A DNA stretch of 64,000 nucleotides, taken from NCBI RefSeq assembly GCF_901933205.1, contig NC_044572.1, forward strand, positions 64,644,465 through 64,708,464, in the 5' to 3' direction. Each line of letters begins with the position of its first letter. The stretch's first letter is position 1. This document shows, in pieces, positions 25,901-37,400 of this stretch. The notes under the pieces were generated by a model. It made no database searches, was not told where the DNA came from, and saw only the letters and a program-made list of their open reading frames with translations. This DNA comes from Camarhynchus parvulus. Lineage: Eukaryota > Chordata > Aves > Passeriformes > Thraupidae. The position numbers and the translations under genes were made by a program.

Positions 25901-27330
25901 GAAAAGGAAAATGTTGAAAAGCTATTGATCTGCCAGGTGGAAAACTCTACATTTCATTTCCAGGACTTTTTTTTCTTAGCCAGCTTGAGAAACAACATAT
26001 TATCTGTTCAGTAAAATTCTGGAATCATAAAATTGTTTTATAACAAGAACAATCACAAAGACAATTTGTTCTTTGAATTTATTTTGAAGCCTGCACATCT
26101 ATTGTATGCCATGCTTATATGTATAAGTCAGTTGTGAATACAGTTTTGGGTCTTGTTCACAAAGCTGATTACAACCAGAAAAGAAAAAACTGCTAGCAAT
26201 GCTAAAATTTGTCCCTATGGTAAAAGCATCTCTAAAATTACTTCTCACGTGCCATGGAAGATGCCAAGTTACAGTACCTCCCTTTCCATTAGTCACTCCA
26301 CAACATTGTTCCCAGTTGCCACATCTTGCTCTTCCCCAGCAAGAAAGCAAAGAGGGCCACAAGACTCCCTGCTCTCCTTAAGTGATAGATTGAAAACATT
26401 TCCTTTTTGTTTTGTCTTTTAGGAAGAGGAGAAATGGACCATGCATTTAGAGAAGAGTTTGAGATGCTGCAGTTCAAAATTTCCAGAAAAATACTCATTG
26501 GCAGAACTGTGAGAACCAAGAAGGCTCTGCTTAGTGGGGCTTCAACATCCTGTGCTACATATTTTCTCCAACTAGTTCTCAGCTTATCATGTCACTTCTC
26601 CCCAAAATAAGGTGCCTGTCCTGCACTGTCTTTGGCAAAATCTATACTCTAATGTTCCCTGGTCCTTCAGCAAACACAGAAGCAGCAGCAGGTACTCATT
26701 AATTGCCTACCTCAGCCATTGCTATTGTCAGACCTAAGAGGGGGGTGACTTCACAGGTTTCTCTAACTTAATGAACACTGCCTGCACTGCAAGGGTCAGA
26801 GAAACCCTAGACAAACATCACCTGATGTTGAAAAAGAGCCTTAAAATAAAAAGGTCAGAATCCTGTTCTTCCTGTATTTGCTCCAGAGCGGGTGAAGTTG
26901 TAGAGAAAGAACAGCTTTTAAAGGCACAAAGTGGATTCTGGCATGTTTCCCCTTTTGTATTCCAAGCTTCAAGTTGGAAAAGGCTGCACTGAGGGTGGGG
27001 TTTTTTGTTAGTTTAGTTGTGCTGCTAGACATATATTTAATCTGTTTCCCTGATATTCCTGTTATGAGAAGTGGCAGCCAGATTTAGGGAGACATTTATC
27101 AATAGAGAAAGCATACATGCAATTACAACAGCATGGTCTAAAACAAAGGGAGTTCACTTTTCATTACCCAGAGGCATTGAAAAGGCTCTGCCATTCTTAG
27201 TATTCCCTCTCTCTATCCAATATTAAGTTATTGGGATCTGGCACCCATCCTTTCCCCATGAAGACATGGGAAGTTTGCAAGCATTACGTGCAACCTCTGG
27301 AGGTGGATCACATCAGCCTGGTTGTGGTGA

Positions 27331-27450
27331 GAAGAGACCTGTGGGGATCATCTGGTCAAACTCCCCTGCTCAAGTGAGGTCACCCAGAGGTGGTTGCTCA
27401 GAACCATGTCCAGCAGATTTTTGAGTATCTCTGAAGATGGATATCTGTGA
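27331..27450 (-). mobile_element. CR1 LINE fragment, reverse orientation
   Basis: The text follows the CR1 minus-strand 3' region: 'ggggatcatctggtcaaact', 'cccctgctcaagtgaggtca', 'ggttgctcagaaccatgtcc' and 'tttttgagtatctctgaaga'. It is a short, diverged, non-coding copy. Confidence 0.85.
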
Positions 27451-28123
27451 ACTTAGAAGCATTTGTTTACCTCACGTAAATGCACAAAAGTGCCTTATCT
27501 TACCCCAACTGTCCTTCCACAAGAAATAAATCTCACAGATCATGGATAGGTTCCTATGTAAGGGAAAACAGAGCAAGCCTGCATGGTCAGGGTGGGCATT
27601 AATTTCTCCCATGACACAAATCAATCCTTTCACTTCTTGTGAGAGAAACAAATTCACTTTCTCTTTTTTCTGCATTTTACCTTTTTTGCCTCTCCAAACA
27701 CCCACGCTTTGCCTGTGGCACTGGCCCACTGAAGGGAATTACCGAGATGGAGGGAGCCCTTTACTAAGATGCCCAATAACCACAGAGAGAACTTTCTAAT
27801 CATCTTGTCCCATCACGAGGAGCAGTAGGGGTGACAGACCTAGAATTTTTACATGGGTCAGATGGGAGGTTTGTGGACAAAGGAGTGACTAAGCAAGTTT
27901 CAGTTCAGCCACCTTCCTGCTCTTCCCCTGGGGAAATACAAGCCCATGTAAGAATGAAGAAGTGGTTAAATATGGGGTTACCTGACCAGATCTCTCACCA
28001 GTCTTCCACACTTGGGGATTCTTTCAGGCACTAGTACATACATTCCTGAATTTTGATAACATATACTAGTGCAGCTCTGAATATTCTTAACCTTGGGACT
28101 GTTTGTTTGGGAGTCACAGTGGG

Positions 28124-28260
28124 GATTTTGCTGTGGGTTTTGCTGTTCTTGGGAGGCTTTTGTTTGTTTGTATTTTTCTTTGCCTGATTTTTGGGGGTTT
28201 TTTGGTTGGTTGTTGTTTTGGGAGGGTTTATTTTGGTGGGTTTTTGTTGTTTTTTTTTAA
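28124..28260. repeat. T/G-rich low-complexity segment
   Basis: The + strand is almost devoid of C and A across this stretch, with repeated GTTT, GGTTT and TTGG blocks. It is low complexity with strong strand asymmetry and no gene. Confidence 0.7.
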
Positions 28261-29014
28261 TTGCAGCTTGCTAACTTGTGGACTGTACTGACTTGTGGTG
28301 GTAACAAGCTTTTCAAACAATTGTCCCTTATTTAAGGAAGTTTTTTCACCATATGCTCAACAAAGTACTCTTTGGAAGCTGGCACAGATTCTCCAGAACT
28401 TTCCAGTTTTCCTGTTAGGTGTTAGAATATCCCTGCTCCAGCATGAGTGGAAATAATTAGGAGACATCTCTCTGGGCTTCAGCAGGCTGAGAACAAATCT
28501 TCCAGTTTGCTCTCTGAGACTTTTTGTAAAATTATACACAATAAGTTGCCCTGAGGTGTGAGTCTTACTCAAGAAGGCGTCTGGGGCAGCTGGGGCTGAG
28601 GCCCCCTGACCACTAGCAGGGAGATCTATAGTACTGTTTCACTGTAGTGACTGCACTTTTAAAACAATCTTGTCTTGGATTGCAGGTTTGCTTATCCCAA
28701 TTGCTATCCTAACTTAATTCTTCATTAGAAGGATGGTGTGACTTTAGCAGCCCAAATATTTCGGCTAATAATTAATGTTCTTGCCTAGACTGAGAATTGA
28801 AAATACCCTATTAATGAAAAAAAATCAGCATGATACATTTGGCTTGTGTCAGCTTATATTTTTCATTTGCCTCATATCTCAGCTTTGGTAATCAAGTTGA
28901 TTTTATTTTTATTTACACTTAAGTGTCACTGCCCAATTCAATTGCAAAGGCTGAAATAGGGAGGGGACAGAATCCTGTATGAAAAGCAGCTGTTGACATT
29001 GGAATTTAAAAAAA

Positions 29015-29020
<6 letters not shown>

Positions 29021-29049
<29 letters not shown>
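29021..29049. repeat. (AG)n microsatellite
   Basis: About 14.5 uninterrupted AG units, preceded by a short A run (about 29008-29017). Confidence 0.95.
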
Positions 29050-29053
<4 letters not shown>

Positions 29054-29918
29054 TCTTCTGCATTTCTTTGCCTATCATTGCCGAATTTGTAGCAAATCCC
29101 AGACACATTCCTAAGGATGCAGATGATGACAGTGTCAGAAGACTCATTGTTCCAGAGGTCACAGGAATCAGGAATTCAGGGGCAATTGGAGGACCCAAGT
29201 TTCCCCTACAGAGATACTTCTAGTGTTTTTTGTATTTGTCCATAACAAGGTGAAATTTAAGCTAACAAAACTGCTTCAAAATCAATGCCTTGGAAAAGAT
29301 ATTGCATATGTTTTCACTTCTACCACATACATTTGATTGTTATGCCAGGGTTTTTTAAAATATTTTTTTCCACAAACACAAGAAGTGCCAAAACATGTAA
29401 TTCTCTATTAACTGTGCAGTCTATCCTGTAAGCAGACTACAAATCACAGCATTACTCTTGTCCTTAACCCTATAAAGTGCATTAGAAAATCTGAATCATG
29501 CTGTTTCAAAAAGCTCGTACCCTAGAGATGGGGTTCAGCTGTGACACATTGATATCACACACAAAATCTCTCTCCTGCATGATGCCGCCCAGCCAAGGGG
29601 GTAAGAGACCACAGCCCCACCCAGATGCCCAGTAAAGCCAGGAGGGAATCACAGCAAGGCACAGGCACAGAATTTGCCTGCCTCTACTGGCAACAAATAC
29701 TATCTACATGCAAACCTCAGGGGTGCTAAAATGCTTCACTCCAAGGAAAGGCCAGGACATCCCAGGGAAGCTGTCAGCCAGACACTGATAAATCATCCCA
29801 TTTACACAAGGCAGTGAGAGCACCTCAGCCACACTTTAAAGAATATGACTTTTAACTCAGCTCACACAGCCCTGGGGCAGCACTGTACTGTTTGCATCTT
29901 TTTCCTGAAGTCAACAAA

Positions 29919-30097
29919 GAAGCTGTGGATACCCCATCCACAGTTGCATCCAACACTTACCCCCAAGTATTCAAGTCCAGGTTGTATGGGGTTTGGAGTA
30001 ATCTGTCTCATGGAAGGTGTCCCTGACTGTGACAGGGGAGTGAAACTAGGTTATCTTTAAGGTCCCTGTCCAACATAAACTATCCTGTGATTCTATG
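29919..30097 (+). mobile_element. CR1 LINE 3'-end fragment
   Basis: It matches the CR1 3' end in order: 'agctgtggataccccatcc', 'tcaagtccaggttgtatggg', 'catggaaggtgtccctgact', 'gaaactaggttatctttaag', and a terminal 'tatcctgtgattctatg'. It is a truncated, non-coding copy in + orientation. Confidence 0.9.
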
Positions 30098-33000
30098 TCT
30101 TACACAATGTTTTCATATTCTCTCTTCTCCATCGTTCACTGCTTGATTTGGTTTCACACACTGATGAACTCCTGCATTTTACTGTCTCTCACCTCCCAAC
30201 TCACTTTAGTTTCTTTAATCAGGCCATTGCTTCTCTGCGATTCAGCAAGCCAGCTAGTTCTACTTGAGTAACCATCAGCTTCACATACCAAAGGCTGCTG
30301 GTTTTATTCCTGCAATTTCAATTCTCACTAGCTCTGTCTACCTCCCCAGGCTGCAGTTGGCAGCAACATGAGGAGATACAGGACACAAGCAGAACAAACA
30401 GTCTGTGGCTACACAGCTCCGAGGAAGCAGCTCTGCAGTACAGCAGCAGACAGCAGCTCCCAATATCTTCACTTTGAAGGGAGACAGCTTCCCCATAAAT
30501 GCTACTCAGCAAAAAGTCAGTCGCCCATCAATTGCTATTGATGAAAAATTAAGACCTGAATATCTTGGAATCAAACTCAGAAATGAATAAACGATTCATA
30601 AGAAATTACCTCTCTCTTCCTCTGTGTGCATCTTGTTCACCAGCATTTCCTAACTTTTAGACATGTGTCGTCTGACATAATTCATCAAATAACTTAATCT
30701 ACATGACAAAAATTATGCACATAATTTGGGAGCAGACTCCACAAACACTTAATATTCAAAATTCAAGCTGTGGTGATTAGTCTTGATTGAACACACAAAT
30801 CAGCCAGTGTCTTACTGTATTTGTATGATTAACTCCATAGTTTTTGGAAAAAAACTCCACACTTATGATTATGATGAATTCAGAATCTGCTTTTTTGGGA
30901 CTACACTGATATTTGCTTGTGATTTTGCCACCCCTCCCTTTTTTTTGGTTTGAATTCTATAACTCTCTCACCATTTAATCCATTTGCAGACAGTAAACAG
31001 AAAAGGAGGATGTATTCCAGGATGCATTCTGGTAGAAATTTGGAGTTGACTTTCTGCAACACTTGCTCTGACCTCTGATTTTTCAGGCAAATAATGAATT
31101 CATGCTGATGAACAGTGTGCAATTTGATGATACCAAGTCAAAAGTGCTTTAGAATTATTTTTCTTCTCCCTGCCCCATCTTTCTTTCCTAGGATCAGATC
31201 AGTACATATGAAAGACCATAATCTGGATGTCTTCCATTTAACTATTTTCAGAGGAACGTCTTGAAAGTTTCCTTTCTCCTTCTTAAGATGAAAAGTTCTT
31301 TTGAACTCCATTGGCACTTCGGTGCCAGAAATGAGATCAAAATGAAGGGTTTCTTATTTCTTCCCCTCAGTGAACACCTGGAAGAACACCAGAGGCTATC
31401 TAATATACTGAATATCTGCCACTTTTCTCCTGGTAGCAGATGGTCTCTTCATCCTTAGACAATGCTGTCCTGGACTACACTTAGAAGCTCAGAGTCAAGG
31501 TAGAGTGCTTTAGAACAAAAAAAAAAATCAATTACTAGAAGGTAAACATCAGTATAAATACCTCATTTGTAATCAGTTTTATTCCATTGTTACAGCAAAA
31601 TGCACATTTCACCCCCATGTGGGAGATGGCTGAAGCAGTAAGTATACAGCAAAGCAAAACCACCATTGGAAGAGCACAACTTCCCTTGGAAAACAGCCTT
31701 AGAGCAAAATCAGAGAAGCACAAAATCCTGCCAAGACATCAAGTTTTGCTGACATTTTGTTTTGGAAATAACATCAAAAAGTAAATGTTGTCAATACCAA
31801 AAAGGAATCTGATAGCAGTATTTACAGTTTCAGTGTGCTAAAATAAAGTTGTTTAACTTAATTCCAAAGCCACCTTTGCTTCAAATTTCAGTCAGTTGTG
31901 GTACCTGATTTAATACTTAAATCCTCAAGAAAAACAGTGGGATGGAAATGCTCCAGTTACACTGAAGCACACTGAGAGGAAGATTTGACTTCTACTATTG
32001 TAAATATTTTGGGCAAGAATAGTGCAATTTGGGAACGTTAGTTGGAATTAACATAAAGTCACAGCTGTAAAAAAAAATTCAGAAGGGGTATTTAAAGAAA
32101 ACCTCAATCCTGCACTCAGCTCCTGGTGTGGCAGCAAGGGGAAAGTTGTCCAGATGCTGCAGATGTTCAACTTCTGCCTGGCAGGGAAGATCTAAGGATC
32201 TTTTGGGGTTTGCAGTCTCTATACAAGGGGGAAGAAGATGCTCAACATCATACTGCCAGTGATGGAGCAACCACAGGGCTGGGACTTCTGCAATAGAAAC
32301 CTTGAGAGGGCAAAAATGGTAGCAAGAAATTTGGTGGGTGTATGGAAAAGGGAAGAGCAAACAGGGCCAGCTGCTTCTGGATATGAGGCAAAGGTGTTTT
32401 CCTGAGGTTTCTGCAGGAGGGATTTCCCCAGCAGCTATTTATTGCCATTTCTGACTTTAAAAGACAAGACCCGGGGAAATACAGCACAGGGGTAGATGGT
32501 GCTGAGAAATACCCATCCCTCCATCTCCCATTTCTTCTTTAGATGAGGAAACCAACTGAAGCCTGCTTCTGCTCATCTAAGCAGCTGCATCACACACATA
32601 CACAGACTTTATGTGCATATTTCTTTTTAGGCATCTTTTCACATGCCCAGGAGGAGGACAGGGCACAAGGAATGCTTACATTTACAGAGGTAGAAAGCCT
32701 AGATTGGTTTCCTGGGAAGAGAGCAAGGTGAGGTCAGACAAGGTGCAAATTGGCAGAGCTAGGCCTTTTAATGCTACGGGGTATTTTTGGCAGAAGGGGA
32801 ACCCCAGTTTCAAAGTGAGCCTTATCCTAGAAATAGGAGCTATCTCGTGACGAGGAGCCCATCTCCCATGTGCTTGTAGGGAAGTGAGAGTCACAACACT
32901 CCCCAAAAAGGTGATGCCTCCAAATCCCAGAGAGGAGCGAAGAGAAGAAGGAGTCCTACTCCACCCTGAGGCTTCCTACTAAACATTGCAAAATTGGGCG

Positions 33001-33359
33001 TGGATGAGACCCTGTGCTGCCACCATCCTGCTGAATTAAAGGATGATACCCTGCAGTCTTGCTGCAGCATCCTCTTGGGATACTAAATCCCACACTAGCA
33101 ATTTTTCACCTCCTTCAGGGAGATAGGGCTATGCTGTGGCCAAGGATGAGGGGGCTCTTTCCCACGCCAAACCAGACCCTTTCTCCCAGAACAGAGTAAT
33201 TTCATACACCGAGAGACCAGATGGCAAAGCTCAAATGTCATATTAGCTTGTTTCTGAAAAAAAGCCATAGCCCAGGACGAGACTGGCAAAGCAGAGGGAG
33301 CACAGCACATGAGCACACACGCCCACTCACCAAAACACAGCTGGCTGGGGTTATTTTTA
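30098..33359. other. Gene-free intergenic stretch
   Basis: No exon, RNA gene or repeat family recognised. Short overlapping frames only. Confidence 0.5.
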
Positions 33360-33690
33360 GACCCGATTTGACAGGGTCCCTTTAAATTTCACTGGCTTTT
33401 GTCAGTTTGTATCACAGAGCGAACGTTGTTTAAACAGAACACATTATTTTTGGCCCGTGAATCACAGGACCCGCTCAGCAGCCTTTTCATGCAAACCACT
33501 GAGAGGCCTCTGTTTTTCTCTGCACCGGATTATTGCAAAAAACCCTTAATCACCAGGTACGGTGATTGGCTTCAAAGATTTGCAAATTAGGAGTAAGCTA
33601 TCAAATAGCTTCCTAGGGGCTGTAAACCACACAAATCCCATTGCCATTAATGAGGGCTTATGCCACTAAATGATATCTTTCTGTACATGC
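33360..33690. promoter_or_regulatory. Palindrome-rich candidate enhancer
   Basis: Non-coding block with several exact palindromes of transcription-factor type. TGTTTAAACA is at 33427-33436. The arms AATCACC/GGTGATT are at 33548-33554 and 33561-33567. The POU-octamer-like ATTTGCAAAT is at 33578-33587. A RUNX-like AACCACA (near 33626) and a homeodomain-like CATTAATG (near 33645) follow. It lies immediately before a CpG island. The motifs are visible; enhancer function is inference. Confidence 0.3.
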
Positions 33691-33721
33691 ATACATATAT
33701 ATAAACACATACACACACACA
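33691..33721. repeat. AT/CA dinucleotide microsatellite
   Basis: ATACATATATAT then ACACACACACA-type repeat, separating the palindrome-rich block from the GC-rich region to its right. Confidence 0.85.
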
Positions 33722-34056
33722 GGGAGTGTATAGCACGCCTGGTTGGTTTGCTCCTGTAGGAGGCACATGGGATTTCCCTGATGTTACATCCTTGGTAAAC
33801 CTAACTGGCAGGCAAGCAGGGAGATCTCCCGGGGCCCCTCACTCATCCCTCTGGGAGCCAGCACCCTGGGAGCAGCGGCGGTAATTGCTCAGCTGCGATC
33901 CTAAGGGAGATGCTGGCAGAGGAGCTGTGGGAGTGTTACGAGGGAGGGTGAAGCACCAGGGGACTTTTAAGTGTGGCAGGGAAAAAAAAGAAAAGGCAAA
34001 GGGGAAAAAAAGCAAAGGCAGTGTGTTTTAAAGGTCCCAAAGACCTTTGTAAATAC

Positions 34057-34490
34057 GTGCGCCTCGTGCCTAAGCACTGCCAGCGGTGACAGGGATCTTC
34101 CTGGCTCCTCCGTGGCGGGAGAGGAACATCCCCATCCCTGAGCTCAGCGCCTACGTAGGCTCGTGGTTCCCCGGTCCCGCTGGGCTGCGGGCAGCCCTCC
34201 TGCAGCCCTGGAGCACCACCAGCGCCCTGAGTCACACGCTGCCGGGCGCCTCGGCCAGCGGACCGCAGCCTGCGCAATGCTCGGGGAAAGCAAAACAAAA
34301 ACAAGGCACACGCTCCCCCGCCCCGCTGCCACCCCGGGATGGGATTGAAATGATTCGCAGCTGCTGCACAGAACTGTCAGCTCTCGGCTGCATCAGTCCC
34401 GTCTCAGCGCCGAGGGGACGGCACGGCAGGGCAAGGGGAAAGCGAAGCCCGAGGAGGGCACAGCTCTGGGAAACCCAGTCCTTCGCTGGG
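34057..34490. promoter_or_regulatory. CpG island, candidate upstream promoter
   Basis: About 35 CpG dinucleotides by hand count in roughly 430 bp, at about 60% GC or slightly above. By hand estimate the observed/expected ratio is near 0.8. The surrounding tens of kilobases are CpG-poor. Inside are a GC box (CCCCCGCCCC, near 34315-34324), a TGAGTCA AP-1 site (near 34228), and the perfect palindrome GCCTACGTAGGC (34149-34160). An AAAGGTC/GACCTTT inverted repeat (34030-34048) sits at the left edge. It could be a distal 5' exon/promoter of ADTRP, a lncRNA promoter or an orphan island. GC-driven open frames of up to 153 codons (34086-34547) are not taken as genes. Confidence 0.5.
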
Positions 34491-37400
34491 CCATCCCAGT
34501 GGTTACTGCCTTTCCTCAGTCCGGCACATTCAGACCCACTCTTTTAGCATGGCAGGATTATCCAAATCATGACGTGCATGTGAAAATGAAAGGAATGCAA
34601 GTGTTCAGTTTGTTTGTTTGTTTTTTAAATTCAGATCTGCAGATTCTCTTCTGCTCTGAATTCAAAGAAGAAGGGAAGGAAAATTTAAAAAACCAAAACC
34701 ACATAGCTTCCATGTCCCAAGCTGAAATGAAATAATGCAGTGTTTGCTCTTTTGCGCTGGGGATTTCCAGGACCTTCCTTCCTGCAGGAGGAGCGGCCCC
34801 CGAGCGCTGCGGGGCTGCCCGGCACAGCTGGGGCCTGTGTCAGGGCCCGGGGCAAAGGGCAGGGCACCAGTGGGCGGGCTCCAAAATAAACTCAGTTGCG
34901 GCCGCATTTCCTCCTCACGGCCCTTCTGTGACAAGTCAGGAGCCTTGCCCGACCCTGTCTAGCCCCATTTTTCTTAACCGAGGCAAACGCTGCTGCAGTT
35001 TGTCCAAAAGGGGTAAGGAGAAGGCAGTGGGGAGGGATGGAGCAGAGTCCAAAAAAGCAATGAGGCTGTGAGGGACAAAAAGCAGGATTAAAACAACAAC
35101 AATCATTTCCAGGATAAAAATGGTAACTCCTGAGAAAAGATGGCTTAGAGAGTCTCCAGGCAGATGGAAAGTCTCAAAACTTTCTATTTCTTTATTAAAA
35201 AAAAAGAGTAAAGAACACAGAAGGAGAAGCCCCTCCTAATGGTCTCTGTTTTAATGACCGCTTTCCCAGTGTGGCAGCAGCAGTTGTTGCCTTCACTGGC
35301 TGCACAGCCCTGTGGAGCAGGCACTGAACATCACAACCCAGTAACATGTCTGAGCCCAACTCGTCCATTTATCCATTTCAATTTACACCATCATTCCAGC
35401 ATCCAAAATTCAGCCATTCCAGAAGGGCCCAGGAGGTACCTGTGGTAGAAGCTCGGGACAGGGGGCCCAAGGTTGCAGGTGAGGCACTGGCCCTACCCCA
35501 CACAGGTCACTTCACCTTTCCTCACCGTACCCACAACAAACTGAGCAAAACAAATGCATTCAAGTCTCAGGGGAAAGTCTGGGACAGGTAAGGGACAAGG
35601 GCTCAGAGCAACAGTAAAAAGAGGCCTGTGAAGACCAGGTTGGATAGATGGTTCTTTTCTCCTAGCAAACATTTCCATTTTGTTCACCCTCTGATGACAT
35701 TTTCTCCTTTGTGCAGTACTCTTGGAATCTTGGCCCTCTTCAGCATCTTCTTTGAAAGACATATCATCATCTGGGATTTGTGGATAACTTATCCACTTAA
35801 AAAAATACACATTACATACAATTACAGCTGTAGCTTAATAGGAATTGTATTCTCTCCAAAATAAGCACTCTGGGCCAGTGAGCTTCAAGTGACTTTCAAA
35901 CAAGGTTTACCAAAACAGAAACAAAAGTGAAAGATGATACCTACTTTCTGTCTCCCTACCTCCCAAATAAAACAGTTTTGTCCTCAGTGGAAGGTTCCAC
36001 CAGAAACAGAGGAAAGATAGGATTACATGGAGTCTCCCACATTTTGGGGGTGGGGGTGGGGGGTGTGCTATTGAGAGAGGAAAAGACTGATTACTATCTG
36101 CTGTTTCTTCTCAACAGTTGAGAAACAAGGGAAATTAGTTACTTTTGACACTGGGGCACTGGGGACATACAGATCTCACCAGGTTCCAGGGAGCAGCATC
36201 AAGAGAGCTTTTCCTGAGGTCCTTGGGACAAAAAAAAAAAAGGCAAACGAGGGCAAAGGAGTTAACACTTTAGGGCAAGCACACTAGTATCACCTAATTT
36301 TGAGGGCAGGTCAGGTTCTGGGACTGGGGACAAGGCTGATATGTCTATGCTTTGTCATTTTAATTAATGTCTAATTCTAGATCCAGATCTTTAGCAGCAC
36401 ACTGGCAATATACTGGATTTATTCAAGCTTTCAATTCACCCTGCTTTGGGTAGGGGCTTAACCAAAGAAAAAGCAACCTACCGGTGAAATGTGAGTTCTG
36501 ACTGAAGAGTGGTTGTCAATCACCAGGGTCTCATACAGGAGTCCAGTGCAGACAGACTCTTCCTTCCATCATAGCATCTGATAGAAATGGAGTAGCCTGT
36601 GGAAGGCCATTCAGCATGTCATCCACACGCATGGACATTATATAATAAAATAAACACAGGGACTCCAGAAAGACAGAATGCTCCTCCCTGCTTCACCCAG
36701 CCTTAGCAGTACATCTTTCTTTAAGGAATCAATATCCAGAGGTAACAAGGGCATTCTGAACTGCTGCTCCTGACCTAATTACCTACTTGCACAGGTGATC
36801 TTCTACGTTTGAAAAGCAGAATACTTTGGAAAAAGTTATGATCCAGCTTCCTGGAGATTGTTTGCTCTTTCCTCTTTCCATTCCTTTAGGCTGCTTTCTC
36901 CCTTGCCCTCCTTCTTTCTTCCTGTAGTTCTCATTATATTTTTGAATCCTTGATTTCACCTTTTCTTGCCAGCCACACTTCTCTCATTGACCTAAATTCA
37001 AATCTAAACATTGAGGGTCATTGAAAGAGAAGGTACACTGAGTGAAACCAATTACACAGAACAGACAGCCTATTTCTCCACTGCAAAAAGACACTTTAAG
37101 TAAGTTTTAAGAGTCCATGCATATCCCACAGGATTGCATGGTTAACTTCAGATTTGCAACAGCAATCCTCAAACTCATCAGTTAAAGATGCCCAGACCAG
37201 TGCACTACTGAGTCAGTTCGTAACCCACTTAAGTCTACGTTCTCCTACATGTTTCCATATGTATTTCTGGCATTATTTAATATTTTCTTCTATCTATTTA
37301 GAAAAAATGACCAAAGAGTAAATGAGATATCCATTTGCTGCTGACTGTATGTATTCAAAGTCCCAACACTGAAATGCAAGGCTCCTGTTGTAGAATGAAA

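Larger units (their letters stand above)
20871..27330. other. Gene-free intergenic stretch with simple repeats
   Basis: No coding exon recognised. It includes a T run near 21976-21994 and the purine-rich GGA repeat at 22952-22984. Frames up to 121 codons exist (24142-24507) but show no domain or splice context I can defend. Confidence 0.5.
27451..29918. other. Gene-free intergenic stretch
   Basis: No gene is supported. It contains a T/G-rich low-complexity strand (about 28124-28260) and an AG microsatellite (29021-29049). Confidence 0.5.

Noticed and set aside
26400..26610. Possible exon after a good polypyrimidine-AG (near 26422)
   Set aside because: The acceptor looks fair, but the following frame matches no protein I know and there is no partner exon or clear donor.
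34086..34547. 153-codon open frame in the CpG island
   Set aside because: GC-rich DNA lacks stop codons by composition; minus-strand frames are open too. The island itself is the better explanation.
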